Source: Timema cristinae (Eukaryota > Arthropoda > Insecta > Phasmatodea > Timematidae). Taken from it: a stretch of 64,000 bases of DNA. Each line of letters opens with the position of its first letter. Position 1 is the stretch's first letter. Of this stretch, positions 22,931-36,900 are shown in pieces. The DNA lies in NCBI GenBank assembly GCA_039000515.1, contig JBCFYV010000012.1, positions 91,951,588 to 92,015,587 on the forward strand, read 5' to 3'. The position numbers and the translations under genes were made by a program. The notes below the pieces were generated by a model that saw only the letters and a program-made list of their open reading frames with translations, was not told the DNA's origin and ran no database searches.

Positions 22931-25900
22931 TCATTATTCATTAAATTATGAAAGGGAAAACCCCAATCATACCAATGATAATTTTTTACATTAGAACAGG
23001 AATATAATAACTCAAAACCCCTTGTTGAGTAGGCAGATCCGCTATACCAAGTTAATATATGGATTGGTTAAATACCTACATTTGATCCCTTTTAAATGTA
23101 ATTAATAATATTTATAAAATACAATCTTATCTGATTTCATAAGAAGCCTGTTATTTGAAACTGAAAACCCATGTAGCCACAGTGGCAGAAAACAATTATT
23201 ACAATGTATTTACATTGCATTCACCTGTTTAATTAATTATGTGAAAAGAACTTGTACAGTATATAAATCAAGAAAAAGTATTAAAGACTCTGTAGGCTAC
23301 CCATACGGTGATTAGAGACTCCAAACAAATAAAATAGTCTGTAGAATCCATATCCTTAAGTCCTCAGTCCTAACAACTTTGTAGATTACCCAAATTTCTA
23401 AGAACTAGTCGATATGGACTGCTGAGGACAACCAATCACAGCAGTGTGTGGCATCTTAGAAAAAGTTTTCTGGGTAATACCAAGTTCTCAGAAAGAGTGG
23501 CATTGTTTATGTAGGTTAAACATCACATTAGTATTCTTTATTATGTCTGCTCACACCCTGCTCCAAACAATTTTTCTTTCGAATGAAGAGTTTAACTGGA
23601 GGTAGTCTCTGAATTTCTTATTAGTTGGCACTCATATGATTAAGACTGTAAACGCGATTTCCATTTATAAGGACTTAAGGTCTATTAAGATGTGGAGCCT
23701 ACATACTCTGTAAACAGGGTTTGATTAGAAGATTTGATAACTTTCTAGATTAGCGTAGCTTTATAATTAGTAAATAAAATAAAGCATATTTTTAGAATGC
23801 CAAGTTTTAGTGACTTGCAATCAATGTTGGCAATTGAAATAAAAATCAGGGTTTAGCTTTCCTTTGAAACACAACTGTGTTATATCCCCGTGTACAAATT
23901 TTGTATTAACTTTGTTTGAGGGTGTGAGATTAGCTTTTAGAATAATTTATTCAAACATTTTAAAAACATCATTAATAAGTTCTTGGGGATTAACCCCTAG
24001 GTATATTCAACCAATCTATAGTTATGATGGTTGTGTTACCTGAATTAGATAATAATTGTATGAATATTAAGATTTTATTCCAGAAACTCATTAATAATTA
24101 TTTTGGGAATAAAACCTAGGTCTATTGAAGAATCAATAGTTATATGAGAGTCAGTGAGTTATCTGATTACCTGAAGGCTGAACCGCTGAACTGAATTACA
24201 TAAAAAATTGCATGGTCAATTATTTGTATTTTGTAAGTTTATGTCAGAGATCAGAACTAATAATTCACGAAACATTTATTTTTATAAAGACCAAAGATAT
24301 ATAGATTAAGATTGTTTTCACCCATACGACTGAAAGGTTGAGACAGTACCTATTTATAAATTTTGAAGAAATGCTTGATATACAAGTTTTTTTTATCGCA
24401 TTTGGATTAACAAAATATAATTTATAGACAATATATTGGAAAATCTGGGAGTTTTGCCAGGGAAGCAGAGATAGTTAAAACTGTACCTATGATAATGATA
24501 TCACTCGCTCGCTTTTCATTGGCTTAATCATTCATAAGCTGTGCATGGGAATGTGTTATCTATTTCCGTTGCAACCGTTTAGTTTTCTACTTCTGGATTA
24601 TAACAATAACCCACCTACACTTCATCTAATACTCTTATACTGGCAACATTTTACGTCACATCAGTGACAAAGTAAAAAAAATCTTGTATCTAAGTTTCTA
24701 TTATAAAGCTTAATATATTGCGGTTTATATTTAAATTTGGAAATTAAATTTATGTTGATATTGTATTTTTAATATTCCATAACCTTTAAGCTAGAATAAA
24801 TTTTAAAACAGCCTTGCAAATTTTTTTTCGGTCTATCTTAAAGATTAAACTCGAGTTTAAAAGTTGAGCAGGCCTCTGCGTCTTGCAATAGTTTAGTCTA
24901 AATACACTAGATTGCGCTAGCTATATCGGACATTTCCTTTTCCTGAGTTTATCGCAGCCATTTTTCTAATGAACGACTAATTCTACTTTATCAGTTTATC
25001 TCTGATTCTGTTTAAAATGGTGAAATTATTTCATGATATAAGTAATCTGTGATTGTGTGCCTGGTCTGTGGAGTTGTTTTGATTTAATATATTGTGTTTA
25101 CTGTGTCTGTAATTTTATGGCATTTTAGCATTAGTTGGATACTGTTTGTTTACTAAATAATAGCTTTTACTAAAATTTTCCACGCTTTATATTAAAAATA
25201 CTCTGTCTTTAATTTAAGTGTGTAAAGAAGGGCCCTTTTCAATAATTTTGCATTCATATTGGTTACTGGGGTGTTTGGTCTAGTAACAATGAAAATGGGT
25301 AGCCCTAGGGCCTTAAATGCACGTTCAATATCTAGCATAAGCTAGAACAAAACGTTTTTATGGACTACGTTTCTATAAACGATTGGATTAAATCTCCATG
25401 CAATTCTTGCATTTCGTTTGTGGGGAATAGAATGATGACAAAGTTAAAAACACCTTCACACTACAATATACTGCAAGGGAATACATTTTGCCATATCATT
25501 TTCTTGAAGAAAAATGTTGTTGGTTGTCCACAATTATGCTCTTTTACACACAACTTTGGTCACGAAAACTTGGTTTAAATAATGTTTTGATTTAGACATA
25601 ATTAAGAAATTAGAATAGGCTTATATGATCCACATTTATTTGCACACACAAGTTAAATATTATGTACGAATCAAAATATATTTATGTTTGCTCAGGTGAA
25701 AAAAGTGTAATAATTGAATGATTATGAAAGGTCAAATGCAAATTTTATATTACGACTGCTTTATTTATGTTGGTTCTGGAAATAAAATTGTTACCAGAAA
25801 ATTTTGAAATTCTGACTCGCAATGGCCATGTGCTCTGTTTTAACACAATAATGAGGTAAATTAAATATCAACGTTAATTTATATAAAGCTGTAAGTTAAA

Positions 25901-26055
25901 TTGTTTTCACAAGTGGGCCTATGTCTATAATTACAAATAGGCTTATGCCTTAGGTATTCGGAGGCGTTCTAATTCTTGACAGATCATCAATAATTTTCAC
26001 TTCCTCCCCTGGAATCTTCATAGATCCTGTACAACAATTATAATACAAATAGAAA
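22931..26055. other. Intergenic, no supported gene
   Basis: AT-rich. A diverged tandem duplication of about 119 bp lies at 23971-24180 (both halves contain ATTAATAA, CCTAGGT and AATCTATAGTTAT-like blocks). An open frame at 25360-25578 has no recognisable family. A repeat related to 16430-16560 lies at 23125-23240. Confidence 0.4.
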
Positions 26056-26390
26056 CACTCTAGTCTGGCACCCTTGGGGCATGACAAGTACCGGACCACA
26101 GAATTTGACCCCTAAGGGCACTAAGTTTGCCATATCATTCTACATACTGATTAATACGTCAAACAAGGTAGCTTAAAACCAGAACTAATACAACCCTTAA
26201 CCTCTTACAACTTTCGGAAGACATAATTAACAGCTAAAATACACCAGAATACAAGCCAAAATAAGAATGAATACCCACCCAACACTCAGGTGCAGATGTA
26301 AACTACTTTAGCACCGTCCTGTTGGCCACCCCTTAAACTAATTGCAGATTAAAAATGTGTGGCACTGTAGAGTGCCAGGCTAAAGAGTTT
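26056..26390. mobile_element. Candidate MITE
   Basis: The left end has CTCTAGTCTGGCACC and the right end reversed has CTCTTTAGCCTGGCACTC, giving short inverted ends. The interior of about 330 bp is slightly GC-richer than its surroundings and non-coding. No target duplication was confirmed. Confidence 0.3.
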
Positions 26391-27121
26391 CAACCTTCAT
26401 TTATTTAAAAAATTCATTAAGTTATAACATTTTTTGTTTGTTTTCACTACAAAGTAAAAAATATTGGAACCTTGGCCTTCCAACAATGCTCAAATGGAAA
26501 AAAAAAACTGAGATGTTTACATTTATACAGTCATTGTCATACTTTCATGCATACTTAGATGGCAAAAATAATATACCGACACAACACTTTCAAACAACTT
26601 AATTTATACTTCAAGATCTGAATAAAAAACATTTAGGTAGGCTAGTTTTGATTTAGTGTTTATTATGTCAATGACTTAAACTAATGGGTAGGATTAAAAA
26701 GAGACTCATTATCATCAACTGTTTACAGCTTGTGACTGGGTCAGTTTATGCTGTCATGTTATCAGTGAAATGCCCAATCTTATTCTATCCTTCATTACTC
26801 TTCCTCCTTTAATTTCTTGCATTCTTCTACCCACACTTGCACATTTTCTGTTTTCGGCTCCTCCCATCTCTTTCTTAAAAAGAGACAAAACAAAGGAAAT
26901 GCTTTGCAACAGGGGGTAAACAGAATAAGAACACAGCATTTAGAATCATACAGAACACCACCCTCATTGCACCCAGCTTGGATTAAAACCCTTAGTGCAG
27001 GTTTCTGAGATCTTGTTATAACATGATTTGCCTGGAGACAAAATTATCGCAAAGTCTTTAAACCCTTGATATATATATTGTTTTAATCAATTTTTTTCTC
27101 TTAACTTTTAATGTTGAAATA

Positions 27122-27750
27122 AGGGCTGTGAAGTCGGTATGTGAACCTTCGACTCGGACTCCTCTAGATTTTTCTATTGGCCGACTACAACTCCAACGTC
27201 TTCATAAATGGCTAAATTATATATTAATTATTAATAACAATTTTACTGCATAAAATGCTCTACTACAGGGCATGGGAAGCTTCTTTGACAATGTGAATGT
27301 ATATTTAAATTAATTTGTCAATCAAAATTAATATCTTGGTCTAAAGAATATAAAAAAGTAAAAGATTAAAATAATATAGAAACCGTATTTTGATCTGACA
27401 TCTTATCTCAGTTGGTAGCGTGTCTGTCTACTGAGCCAAATGTCCCGAGTTTGATTCACAGCTTGGCTAAAAAAATTATCATTGGTGAAATATAGGTTTA
27501 ACCTTTCACAGTGATGAATTAACGGGGCTGGGGATTGGATGTTGGGCCTGTCCTAGTTTTAAGTTATTTATTATAAGACACATGAAGCCACACTACAGCC
27601 TATCTGGTAATGGAAAATAATATATAGCTTTAATAAAAACTGACACAGGATGGAAACAGTAGGCCTGATGGATGTAAAAAAACACCATATTTTGAAGTTG
27701 GAAGGCCTACATTTTTACCGACTCTGCCTCCGCAGCACTGGGGGCCTAAA
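27122..27750. mobile_element. Candidate hAT-type MITE interrupted by a SINE
   Basis: The left end reads AGGGCTGTGAAGTCGGTA with CGACTCGGACTCC downstream. The right end reads TTTTTACCGACTCTGCCTCC then GCAGCACTG, roughly the inverse. GACTCCGACTCC-rich ends of this form are seen in widespread DNA-transposon MITEs. A type C SINE at 27402-27650 sits inside. No 8-bp duplication was found. Confidence 0.35.
27402..27650 (+). repeat. SINE type C, plus-strand copy
   Basis: tRNA-like head: A box CTCAGTTGGTAGCGTGTCTG and B box GAGTTTGATTC. The body shares GGGGCTGGGGATTGGATGTT, CCTGTCCTAGTTTTAAG and the CTGGTAATGGAAAATAAT segment with the minus copy at 12259-12572. Confidence 0.7.
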
Positions 27751-27990
27751 TGTTAATATTATTTCAAAGTTTTTGTTAAACTTTATTTTTAATTTATTTA
27801 CAGCATATGCCCTACTGCTTGTTTTGAATGGATTGTGGAACACATATAAAGGATGTGGGTTTTAACTGTAAGGACATTTATCAACTTGGAATACCAGTAC
27901 ATGGACTTTGAGTACTATCACAATATATGTTCCTTCAATGAAATCTCCTTAGCAAGAAAAATAAACTTTTTTTTAATCCGAGGGAAAAAA

Positions 27991-27993
27991 ATG
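27991..27993 (+). CDS. ZAD gene, proposed start-codon micro-exon
   Basis: AAAAAAATG is followed directly by the donor GTGAGT. Exon 2 begins in phase 0 with GAG, so the protein would start M-E-F-D-L. No other in-frame ATG exists in exon 2 before the ZAD cysteines. The 5' UTR lies upstream in AT-rich sequence. Confidence 0.55.
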
Positions 27994-30900
27994 GTGAGTT
28001 GTATTTAGGTTTACAATAATTTTCTAAAAGAATTCTTCACTCAGGAAATAATATTTATGACTAATGCTACTCTCCTATATTGTTTTCTAAATATTGAGTT
28101 CATTGTGTGTTTTGATGCAATAAGTCTTAAATTTTCACTTTGTCAGACCTAATTACTATCAATTCTTGCCAATTGTAGCCCCTACAAGTTGATGTTAGTA
28201 TTTAATTTGAAGTTTTTGATGTTGACAAACTTGACTTATGAATTATTATTTTTAAACTTTTTTTTTTTTTAGGAGTTTGATCTAACAAAGCTGGGAGTAG
28301 CGGCCAGTCAGCTCTGTAGAGTTTGTGGTCGGTTAAGTCAGCGGCTTACCTCTATCTTTGGTAAGAAAGGCACAACCATGGAGTTGGCTTATAAGATTCA
28401 TACTCATCTTCCTATTTTGGTAAGTGTTCCAAATTATGTTTGGGTCAATAATATAAATGACAATTATGATCTTTTAGTTTAATATAGGGTGATATTCCCT
28501 CTTCCATAGGTCTTATTACTATCTGGACTTTTGGATGCGATGATAGTCTCTTTTGGGTGTTAATAGTTACATTTTCTTTGTCATGCCAATAAAAATACAT
28601 TCTTATTATTAATACTATACTGTAATATCCCTATTCTACTTCTGACAAAACTGTGTAAGGTCACTGGTTTTATCTGGGTGCCCGGTAGCCAACCCTACTA
28701 CAGCACTACCGGGTCACCGTAGGGACTTACATGGTTAGGATGGACCCTGAGCGGTAAGGGTTGGAATGGATTGTTCATGGGGAATGAGACCGGTAAGTTA
28801 GTCCAATAAGATATATTTATTAATATAGTCAGATGCTAAACTACTACATGAGTCACCGGATAGACCTTCCGTGACGAGAGAGCAGACATGATAATGGTCT
28901 CGCAACCTTTCTGTAGACTCGCAATCGACCCTCAGGTAGGGTGAACTCCCAGATCACATTTTATATCGCCATTTTGTCAGACGTGCTAGATACGCCACAC
29001 ATGCACTCAGCATGGCTTCCAACATTCAACAACCATGTGTTATTCTCACACACAAAACTGCTAATCTCGAGTTTCACCAGCCAGGAAGGTCCATCAGTCG
29101 CACCGTGCTCGCTCGTCAACAGGATGCAAGCTATATGAGCTATATGCTACTCTCAACAGGATGGCAACCCAATACTCTTGACTACCAAGGTTAACCTCCT
29201 GCCGGAATAAGCCTTAAAATAATTATGCTCTTACAATACACACAATAAGAATATCATGGTTAAAATAACTTCAATATTAGATTGCGTTTTGAGTTTTCTT
29301 ATAGAACTCAACAAAATCTATCCTTCCAAGCAGCACCAAACAAAAACTTGTTTTCATATAGACAATCTTGCACTAAAGATAACATATTTAGGTGTGTAAA
29401 TTTTTAACTTTCTTATACTACAAAACATACAAACATTTTTAATATTGATATTATTCAATAAGCGACTATTCTTTTTGTATGTATTAATAATAAAATGCAT
29501 TTTTATTGTTATAACAAAGAAAACATAACTATTAACACTCAAAAGAGTACTATCCCCACATCTGAAAGTCCAAATAAGTAGTCAGACATAGGGAAGGCGG
29601 ATATCAACCTATATTAAACGTGTCTTTTTCACTCATAATAAGTGTACTATTACCCTTGTCTGCATTTAATTACCCTAATGGTGTAGGAAATTACAAGATA
29701 GAATTTATAGGAAATATATATATATATATATATTTGCCTGGAACAAATAAGGGGCGAACCACCCATAAATAATACAGAGCCAGGATTCAAACCTCATCTA
29801 CCTTTCCACCAGCAAATTAAAATATATTTGGATGATAATTTGTCTTTGTACCCCTTCTACACTGCTAGGTCGACATTTTAAGTAAGACTTAAAAGAAGTA
29901 AGGGGGAAAATCTTATATACCAGTAGCTTTGTCATTCAAATGTAAAAGGTTTTTCTTTTATTGGTAAAGGTTTGTTTATGTTTCTTTTCGAGTTCCAAAC
30001 ATTCCTATGAATGATAATTTAAAAAAATATTGTTCACTTCTGGCCCCCAAATGCAGGACTACCATGCGCTTGGAGAACTGGAGAAAAGACAGAATATTTG
30101 TGTCTGGAAAATCTGAGAAAACAGAATTTCACAAAAAAAAAAAATACTGGAATTTAGGGGATTTGGGACATTAAACAGCAAGCTTTAAATATTAGGCATT
30201 ATCATGGAATAAAAAGTGAACTCAATGATGTGATTCAAACACTTGTTTTAATTACCTTCTTTTTTTCTGCCTTTAAACATTGGGTTGTGTATAACAACTG
30301 CATGTATTTTGTATATGTCACAGCCAAGACTCGAAGTCAAACCACTTTGCTAAATGAACAGCCACTTCTAACTTTGGCCACTGAAATTAGGCAAAGCATA
30401 AAATATATAATAATTTACCAGCAGGTTGGGCTTTGATCAGCAAGTTCTAGATGACTATAGGAACTTGGCCAAAGTAAAGCTATAATATTTTCTTTATTAC
30501 TTTAACAATATAATAATATATGTTATGTTAGATAAGTTACAAAATTACACTAATATGAATTAACAATCACCACAGTAGCGTAGCTGGGACTACACTGAAC
30601 AAAACAAGGTGAAACTGTTAACAAACATGACTCAACTTGTCTAATCCATGTGAATTAGAAGGTCACTTCGGGTACTGGCCAGGCCGTTGTGGTCAGGCCA
30701 GAACAGAAACTGAAAATCTCCTCCATCAATATTTCTTGATTTGGCTGAATCAGTGGGCCAATGTGCGAAGAGTTTAGCCAGTTCACAAAGCAACCAATTT
30801 TCAAGCAGCACAATGAAACTTCTGTAAGTGTGAGGTTCTCTCTCTCTAGCCTTAGCCATAACATATGTATTTCAAGGTCAAGTCATCTTAATCTGAACAT

Positions 30901-33900
30901 CAATGATTAAAGTTTATTTTATGAAAAATTAAATTTCATTCTCTCCAAAGATAGAATGAATTTCATATTAATTAAATATTGACAACCCTGCAAATGTTTT
31001 ACTGGAGAGGGGTAAAAAATATAATCTAAATATCTTTTCACGAGTACCTATGTACATGCATTAAGTTTCTTTAAAACCTGTTCAGTAGTTAGGAATAATA
31101 GTAGACTCACACATTAAAAAATGGCTAATGCTCCCTCAAAGAATGTTTAAGGTGATTGGCCCTTCTCATTTGGCGTGGAAATGCAGAGCAATGAGAACAA
31201 ACAGTTATCTTCAAGAATTTGTATTGTGTTGCAATTTTCTTTTTGGAAACGGTTTGTTCAAGAATAGAAGCATGTTGATTAATTTATACTTTTTATATGC
31301 ACATCTGTATTAGTTTAACAGTGGTCAAATATCGATAAAATTGACATTTTTCGATAGAAAACTGATGACTTCATAACAAAAAATAAGAAAATGTAACAAT
31401 TAATAAACATTGATACATTATCTTAGAAGGGGTGTGAAAAGTATTAACATAAAAATTCCACTCGTTCTTGTGAAAACTGATATTTACAATTGTACGATTT
31501 TTCTGCAAGACTTGTTCTGTAGCTAGCGCTCTCTACTGTTTCCGTGATCTATCTGTTCTTGTTGGCGCGGAAAGATACTTTGGTCGGTTATGAAGCCACT
31601 CCATGCCTTTCATCCTCCAGCCCACCATCCCACAAAATATGTTTTAGACTTGCACTCGACAGGCCCAAGGGCCTTAAGGAAATGGGCCCATATTCGTCCA
31701 GAGAAAAGATAAAAAATAACGTTCAGCCCACTTTGTGTGCATTGAAACATTGTTCTACACTATTATTGTTACAAGCTCAACACTAAGTATAGTCAAGTTG
31801 TGTAATTTGTAACTACCAGTACTTCCTTCATTGGTGCATATCCTGTTCTTAAAAAATAATGTGTTATACTTCAGGTGACCAAGGATGACTTGATGCCATT
31901 GAGCCTCTGCGAGCCCTGCATACATAAGCTGGATCTGTGCCATGACCTTGTAAATACATGTCTTGATGGTGACACAAAGATTCGCCAGATATTGGGACTG
32001 CCGATAGAAAGAGAAGATTTTCTCCAAGAAGAAGAGTTGATTACAATAAAAGAGGAAGATTCTTCTGAAACTCAGCTGAATGTAAGTTCACACATCGAAA
32101 TTGTTGTTAAACCATTTTATTGTCTATTTTTATAAATGAGGAGGGTTTGTCAAAGAAAAGAAAAAGTAAAACTTATTTTGAGTATAATTATTGTATCACT
32201 ATCTTATTTTTTCCCAAAATGGTTGTCCCAAACGTTATTCTAGTTAATATGTATTTGTCTTCTCTGCCTCATTTATCTATTTTTTAACACTGTTTTATAA
32301 CCAGCTCGCCTTAACCACATTTAACCATACTTCTGGACTAAGAATGAGTAAAGTATTCTTTAAAGGAAATTTACTCACATTTTTGTGGTTGAAGATTAGT
32401 AAATCGACAAGGAAAAATTAACCTTGGTACCCATTATTAGAATTTAAACATATGCCTTCTTGCCATCGACAAACCAAACTAAACAAGACTTAGGTTTAGT
32501 TTGCTTTCTATTTTGATTTTAAAAAATCATGTCAATTTGATAACTCTACACTTAAATAATATGTTTCAGGAAGGGCTTGATCCTAAAGATATTAAATTTG
32601 AGGTCCAGAGTCAAGATGCTTTATCAGAAAGATTGATATCAGATTGTGATGTCCATTCAGAGGATTGTGAAATATTGAATTGGCAGGAAGTAGATCAGCT
32701 AAACCCAGACAATGCTGGTCCCGCTGCCCAACCAGAATCCAAAATAAATGTTGGCGCTAAAAAATTACAAAGCAACATTAAATTGAACTCCAGTTTGAAG
32801 AAGATGGTAAGTGCCACAGCTCTTTATGACTGAGTATTCCTGTTGTTTGGGCTATTTCAATGTGTCTCTCAACATTGGGTTGTCGTACAAAAATTGTATC
32901 CATACCCTGCAGTTGATTAGGTTTATTGATTGGTTGGGAATCGAGTGTTTATAATTTTAAGCTAGATGTAGGCCTGTGCTCTTTTTTTTTATGCAAAGTC
33001 AGTTTGGGACTTTTACGCTAATTAAGGCAATTGGCCTTTTCATTTGGCGTGGAAATGCAGAGCCATGGGAACAAAGGATATCTTCAAGAATTTTAATGTT
33101 TTGAAATTTTCTTTTGAAAATGGTTTGCTTAAGAATAGAAGCATGTTGATTAAGTTATACTTTTTATATACACATCTCCTTATAATTTTAACATTGATCA
33201 AATATCGATAAAATTGACATTTTTCAATATAAAACTGCGGCTTCATAACAAAAAATAAGAAAATGTAACAATTAATAAACATTGGTACATTATCTTAGAA
33301 GGGTATTGAAAATATTAACATAAGTTCACTCATTCTCGAGAAAATTGATATTTCCAAAAGTATGATTTTTCCGCAAGACTTGATATTGATAGCTAGCACC
33401 ATCTACGGTTTCTGTGACCCATCTGTTCTTGTTGGTGCGGAAGGATACTTTGGTTGGTTGTGAAGCCACGCCACACCTTTAACCCTCCCGCCCACCATCG
33501 ACAAAATAAGTTTTAGACTTGCACTCGACAGGGCCAAGGGCCTAAGAGCGGAAAGCTTTGGAAACTTTTGATTTGCTTCGTAAAACTGAAACTTTCCATT
33601 AAAAATATTTATGATTATATTACAGATTTATATTTACTTTTATGCTGTGCTTTGCAAATTAATATTTGAATTCTGGTTGGAGACTTAAACTGTAGTTTAA
33701 ATAGTTTTAGGGACCCTGCTCCTAGAAAATCTACTCACTTATGTATTTTAAGTGAATGTTGCAATGATACTGTTTTGGACCCTTCTCATTGATTCAAAAA
33801 ATCATTGATGAAGTGTATTTTTTTTTAAGAACCAAATGTAAAGTTTCCTTTTAATACTTCATCCATGGAAAATCATGCATTTTCAGAAATAATCTCAATG

Positions 33901-36900
33901 TATTGCGTTTTAAAACTTTCTTTTTTTCTGTCTTTAAATAAACTCCCTCCATTCTATTTGAAAATTAGGTGATAAATATGCTGGCTGCATTTACCCAATG
34001 TGAAGCTAGCCTTCACAACATCAGGTTGCCAGAAGTTCTCCCGTTAGTTGGTTTTAACACTGGTGACAAGGGGTCCAAGAAGCAAGGGGTAGGTCATATA
34101 TAAGCAACTTGTGCATATAAATCCACACATAAAAACTAGTTAAAGCACACAGAACATTGTAATATAACAGAAAACCTAATTTTGAACTTCACTAGCACTG
34201 GTTTTCCGCATCAGTTCGTAAATGAACAAAAACTGTATCACTTTAATATCAAATCTACATTACCAGAAGTGTAATCATCTAAATAAATCAAGTGCAACAT
34301 TAAAAGTTTTACTCATTTCATTAGAATAAGTATTATATATAATCAGATCAAATGCGCAGTAAGGCATGCACGCATCGTCGTCATCATAAAATCCTATATT
34401 GTTATAATCACTGCTTAACTGTAAGGCATACACGGATCTACATTTGCATCATCATCATTTCAAATCCGGTATCACTATAATTGGTGCCCAATCGCAGGTC
34501 GAATATCATTATAAATGGCGTCCTACGTCGAGCAATATCACTATAATGTTTTCACATTGATTGTTGATATCTTTGATGCTTTTTAATTCAGGATATGTTA
34601 TTTATTTCAGATAAAAAACAAACCGTGTAAAATTGTTGTGATAAAAACAAAGTCCAAAGAACCACTATCTAATGAAGAGATCATGAATGTACTTCGAACA
34701 AAAGGAGAAAAACATAAGTTGTTTGTACCTGGAAAGAAATACAGCACCAATATTTTGAAAAGGTAGGATGTAATTTTGTTCTTATGTCATAAATTAATAA
34801 TTGAATTCATTTAAAAAGAAATGCACTCTTCTCCTAATTCTCCTGTGAGCTAGAAAGTTCAATTTGCTGTTAGCAAGAGTCTGCAGCTAATAACAATTAA
34901 ATAACCAAATGCTTTCCATAGGTCGGAAAACTTATCTAATTAAGAAACGTGCATTAGTAAGTCATTTTGTGAACCTCTGTATTCTATGAAACAAGTTCAA
35001 TAACTCGTCAGTACCTTTGTTAGGCCCTAATGACCTCATTGTGTCGATGGGCCTCTAAATACTACTACTACTACTATTACTACTACTACTAATTATAATA
35101 ATATCTTAGTTCACTAATATTAATTATATTTCATCAACATATGGATTAAATCATGATATTTAAAAACATGGTAGACATAAAAGCTTAACCTTATTTGTTT
35201 CATATTGGTTCCTAAGTTCGGTATTTTGCTAACTTATTACACATTTATTATAAAATTTATTTACATTCCATCAAGTGATTAATTAATTGTCTTCAGTTTG
35301 GTTGTTATGTTTGAACTATATATTATGTTAGAGTTGGACAAAACCATGCTTAATCATTACAAAAGAGTATTTTATTTATTTTTAAAATCTCAAATCTGAC
35401 ATTTTCTTGAATCTTGAATATCCTTCAGAATTCAAATATTCAAGGAACCCATTCCTAAGCTAATACAGTATTGGCCTGAAAATAGGTCATCCTTAAATAT
35501 AGACTTTTCCTATGATATTATACTTCTTTGTTATTTTTGCAGCTTTAATGAAACATCAGGGGAGCAATCAAGTGAGCTCCAAGAATCTGAGGTGTTCATG
35601 GAATCTCTTGAAACCGATGTGACATTGACTGATGAGCAGGAGATTCATTCTGACTTAGAGGTATCATCAGAACAGATGCCAGTCACTTTGAAAAAACTTG
35701 ATGAACCTTTTCCCGAAACCTCTCTAGAACAATTGCCGACTACAGAGGTCCATGATGGATGCACTTGGGAAAATATGATTGCCTCTAGCCGCAAGAAAAG
35801 CATCACTTACTTCTGTTTCTACTGCGAAGAGACAATGATCGGAACCGAAACTCTCCTCTCCCACCATTCCTTAAATCATCCAGACAAAGTGTTTATATGT
35901 ACCAAGTGCTCACCTCCCCTCGTCTTCTATGAGTCCAAACATTTGTTTGATAAGCACATGCTCCATCATTCGCAGGATTGGAAGGATAATACGGACATTA
36001 CATCACCATTTTATGAACCAGCATTAAATGAAGTTGATTCTGTAATCACTCTCCCACTTACTGGCTCTGCTGATAACATGATCCAGGTTGAAGCCTTTGA
36101 TAATGAAGAAGATTGTTCTTTCATAATTGAGAGTGCTTTACTCGAACCTGAGGTAGATATAAATGACATAAAACCCAGAGTAGATATAGCCGACACCATT
36201 ATCCAAGTGAACAGGCAATTTCAGAAGAAAAGGGAAGATGACTTGTCATTATCTTATGACATAACCTTGAATGGGAAAGATAATCAAGAAGGGAACACTT
36301 CATCGAAGCAGCATAAACTTTCTGTGGTTTCTGTGAAGAAGAAACGGAAGCCACGTTCTAAGTATGGCCCTTACTGCAGGTATTGCGATCTTATGTTTGA
36401 TTCCATGGAAGAGCTGGCTATGCACAAGAGTCAGGACTCTTGCAAGACCCACGTCTGTCAATATTGTGGGCGACAGTTCCACACCAAAAACAAACTCCTT
36501 GAGCATGAGCTTCTCCACTCAAAAGAGCGGCTCTTCATGTGCGAAAAGTGCGGCAAGAGTTTCCGTAGCTCCCACCAACTGCGAAATCATCAGATGATAC
36601 ATACCTCCAACAAGAGGTACTTGTGCACCCACTGCAGTAAGTCTTACAACACCTACGCTAGTTACCGGTACCACATGAACACCCACACAAATGAGGTGTA
36701 CCTCTGCGACATTTGTGGGAAAGGGTTGAAGAACTTGGGCAGTCTGCGTGTACACAGTCTCAGGCACACTGACCCGGAGAATTTCAAACGCTTTGCTTGT
36801 GAATTTTGTGGGCACAAGTTTTACAGCAGGTATGTAACTATTACCTTGTACATAGTTTTATTCATTCAACAAAACAAATTAAATATAGAACTAGGTTATT

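Noticed and set aside
25360..25578. 72-codon open frame with several cysteines
   Set aside because: No zinc-finger spacing, no splice signals and no family resemblance. Likely chance in a 600-bp open region.
30641..30864. Two overlapping minus-strand frames that read almost like a protein
   Set aside because: Neither shows a recognisable motif, they end in stops without splice sites that help, and the stretch lies in a ZAD-gene intron. A relic is possible but not supported.
35050..35095. ACT/TAC trinucleotide run as a regulatory element
   Set aside because: Ordinary microsatellite in an intron; nothing else supports a function.
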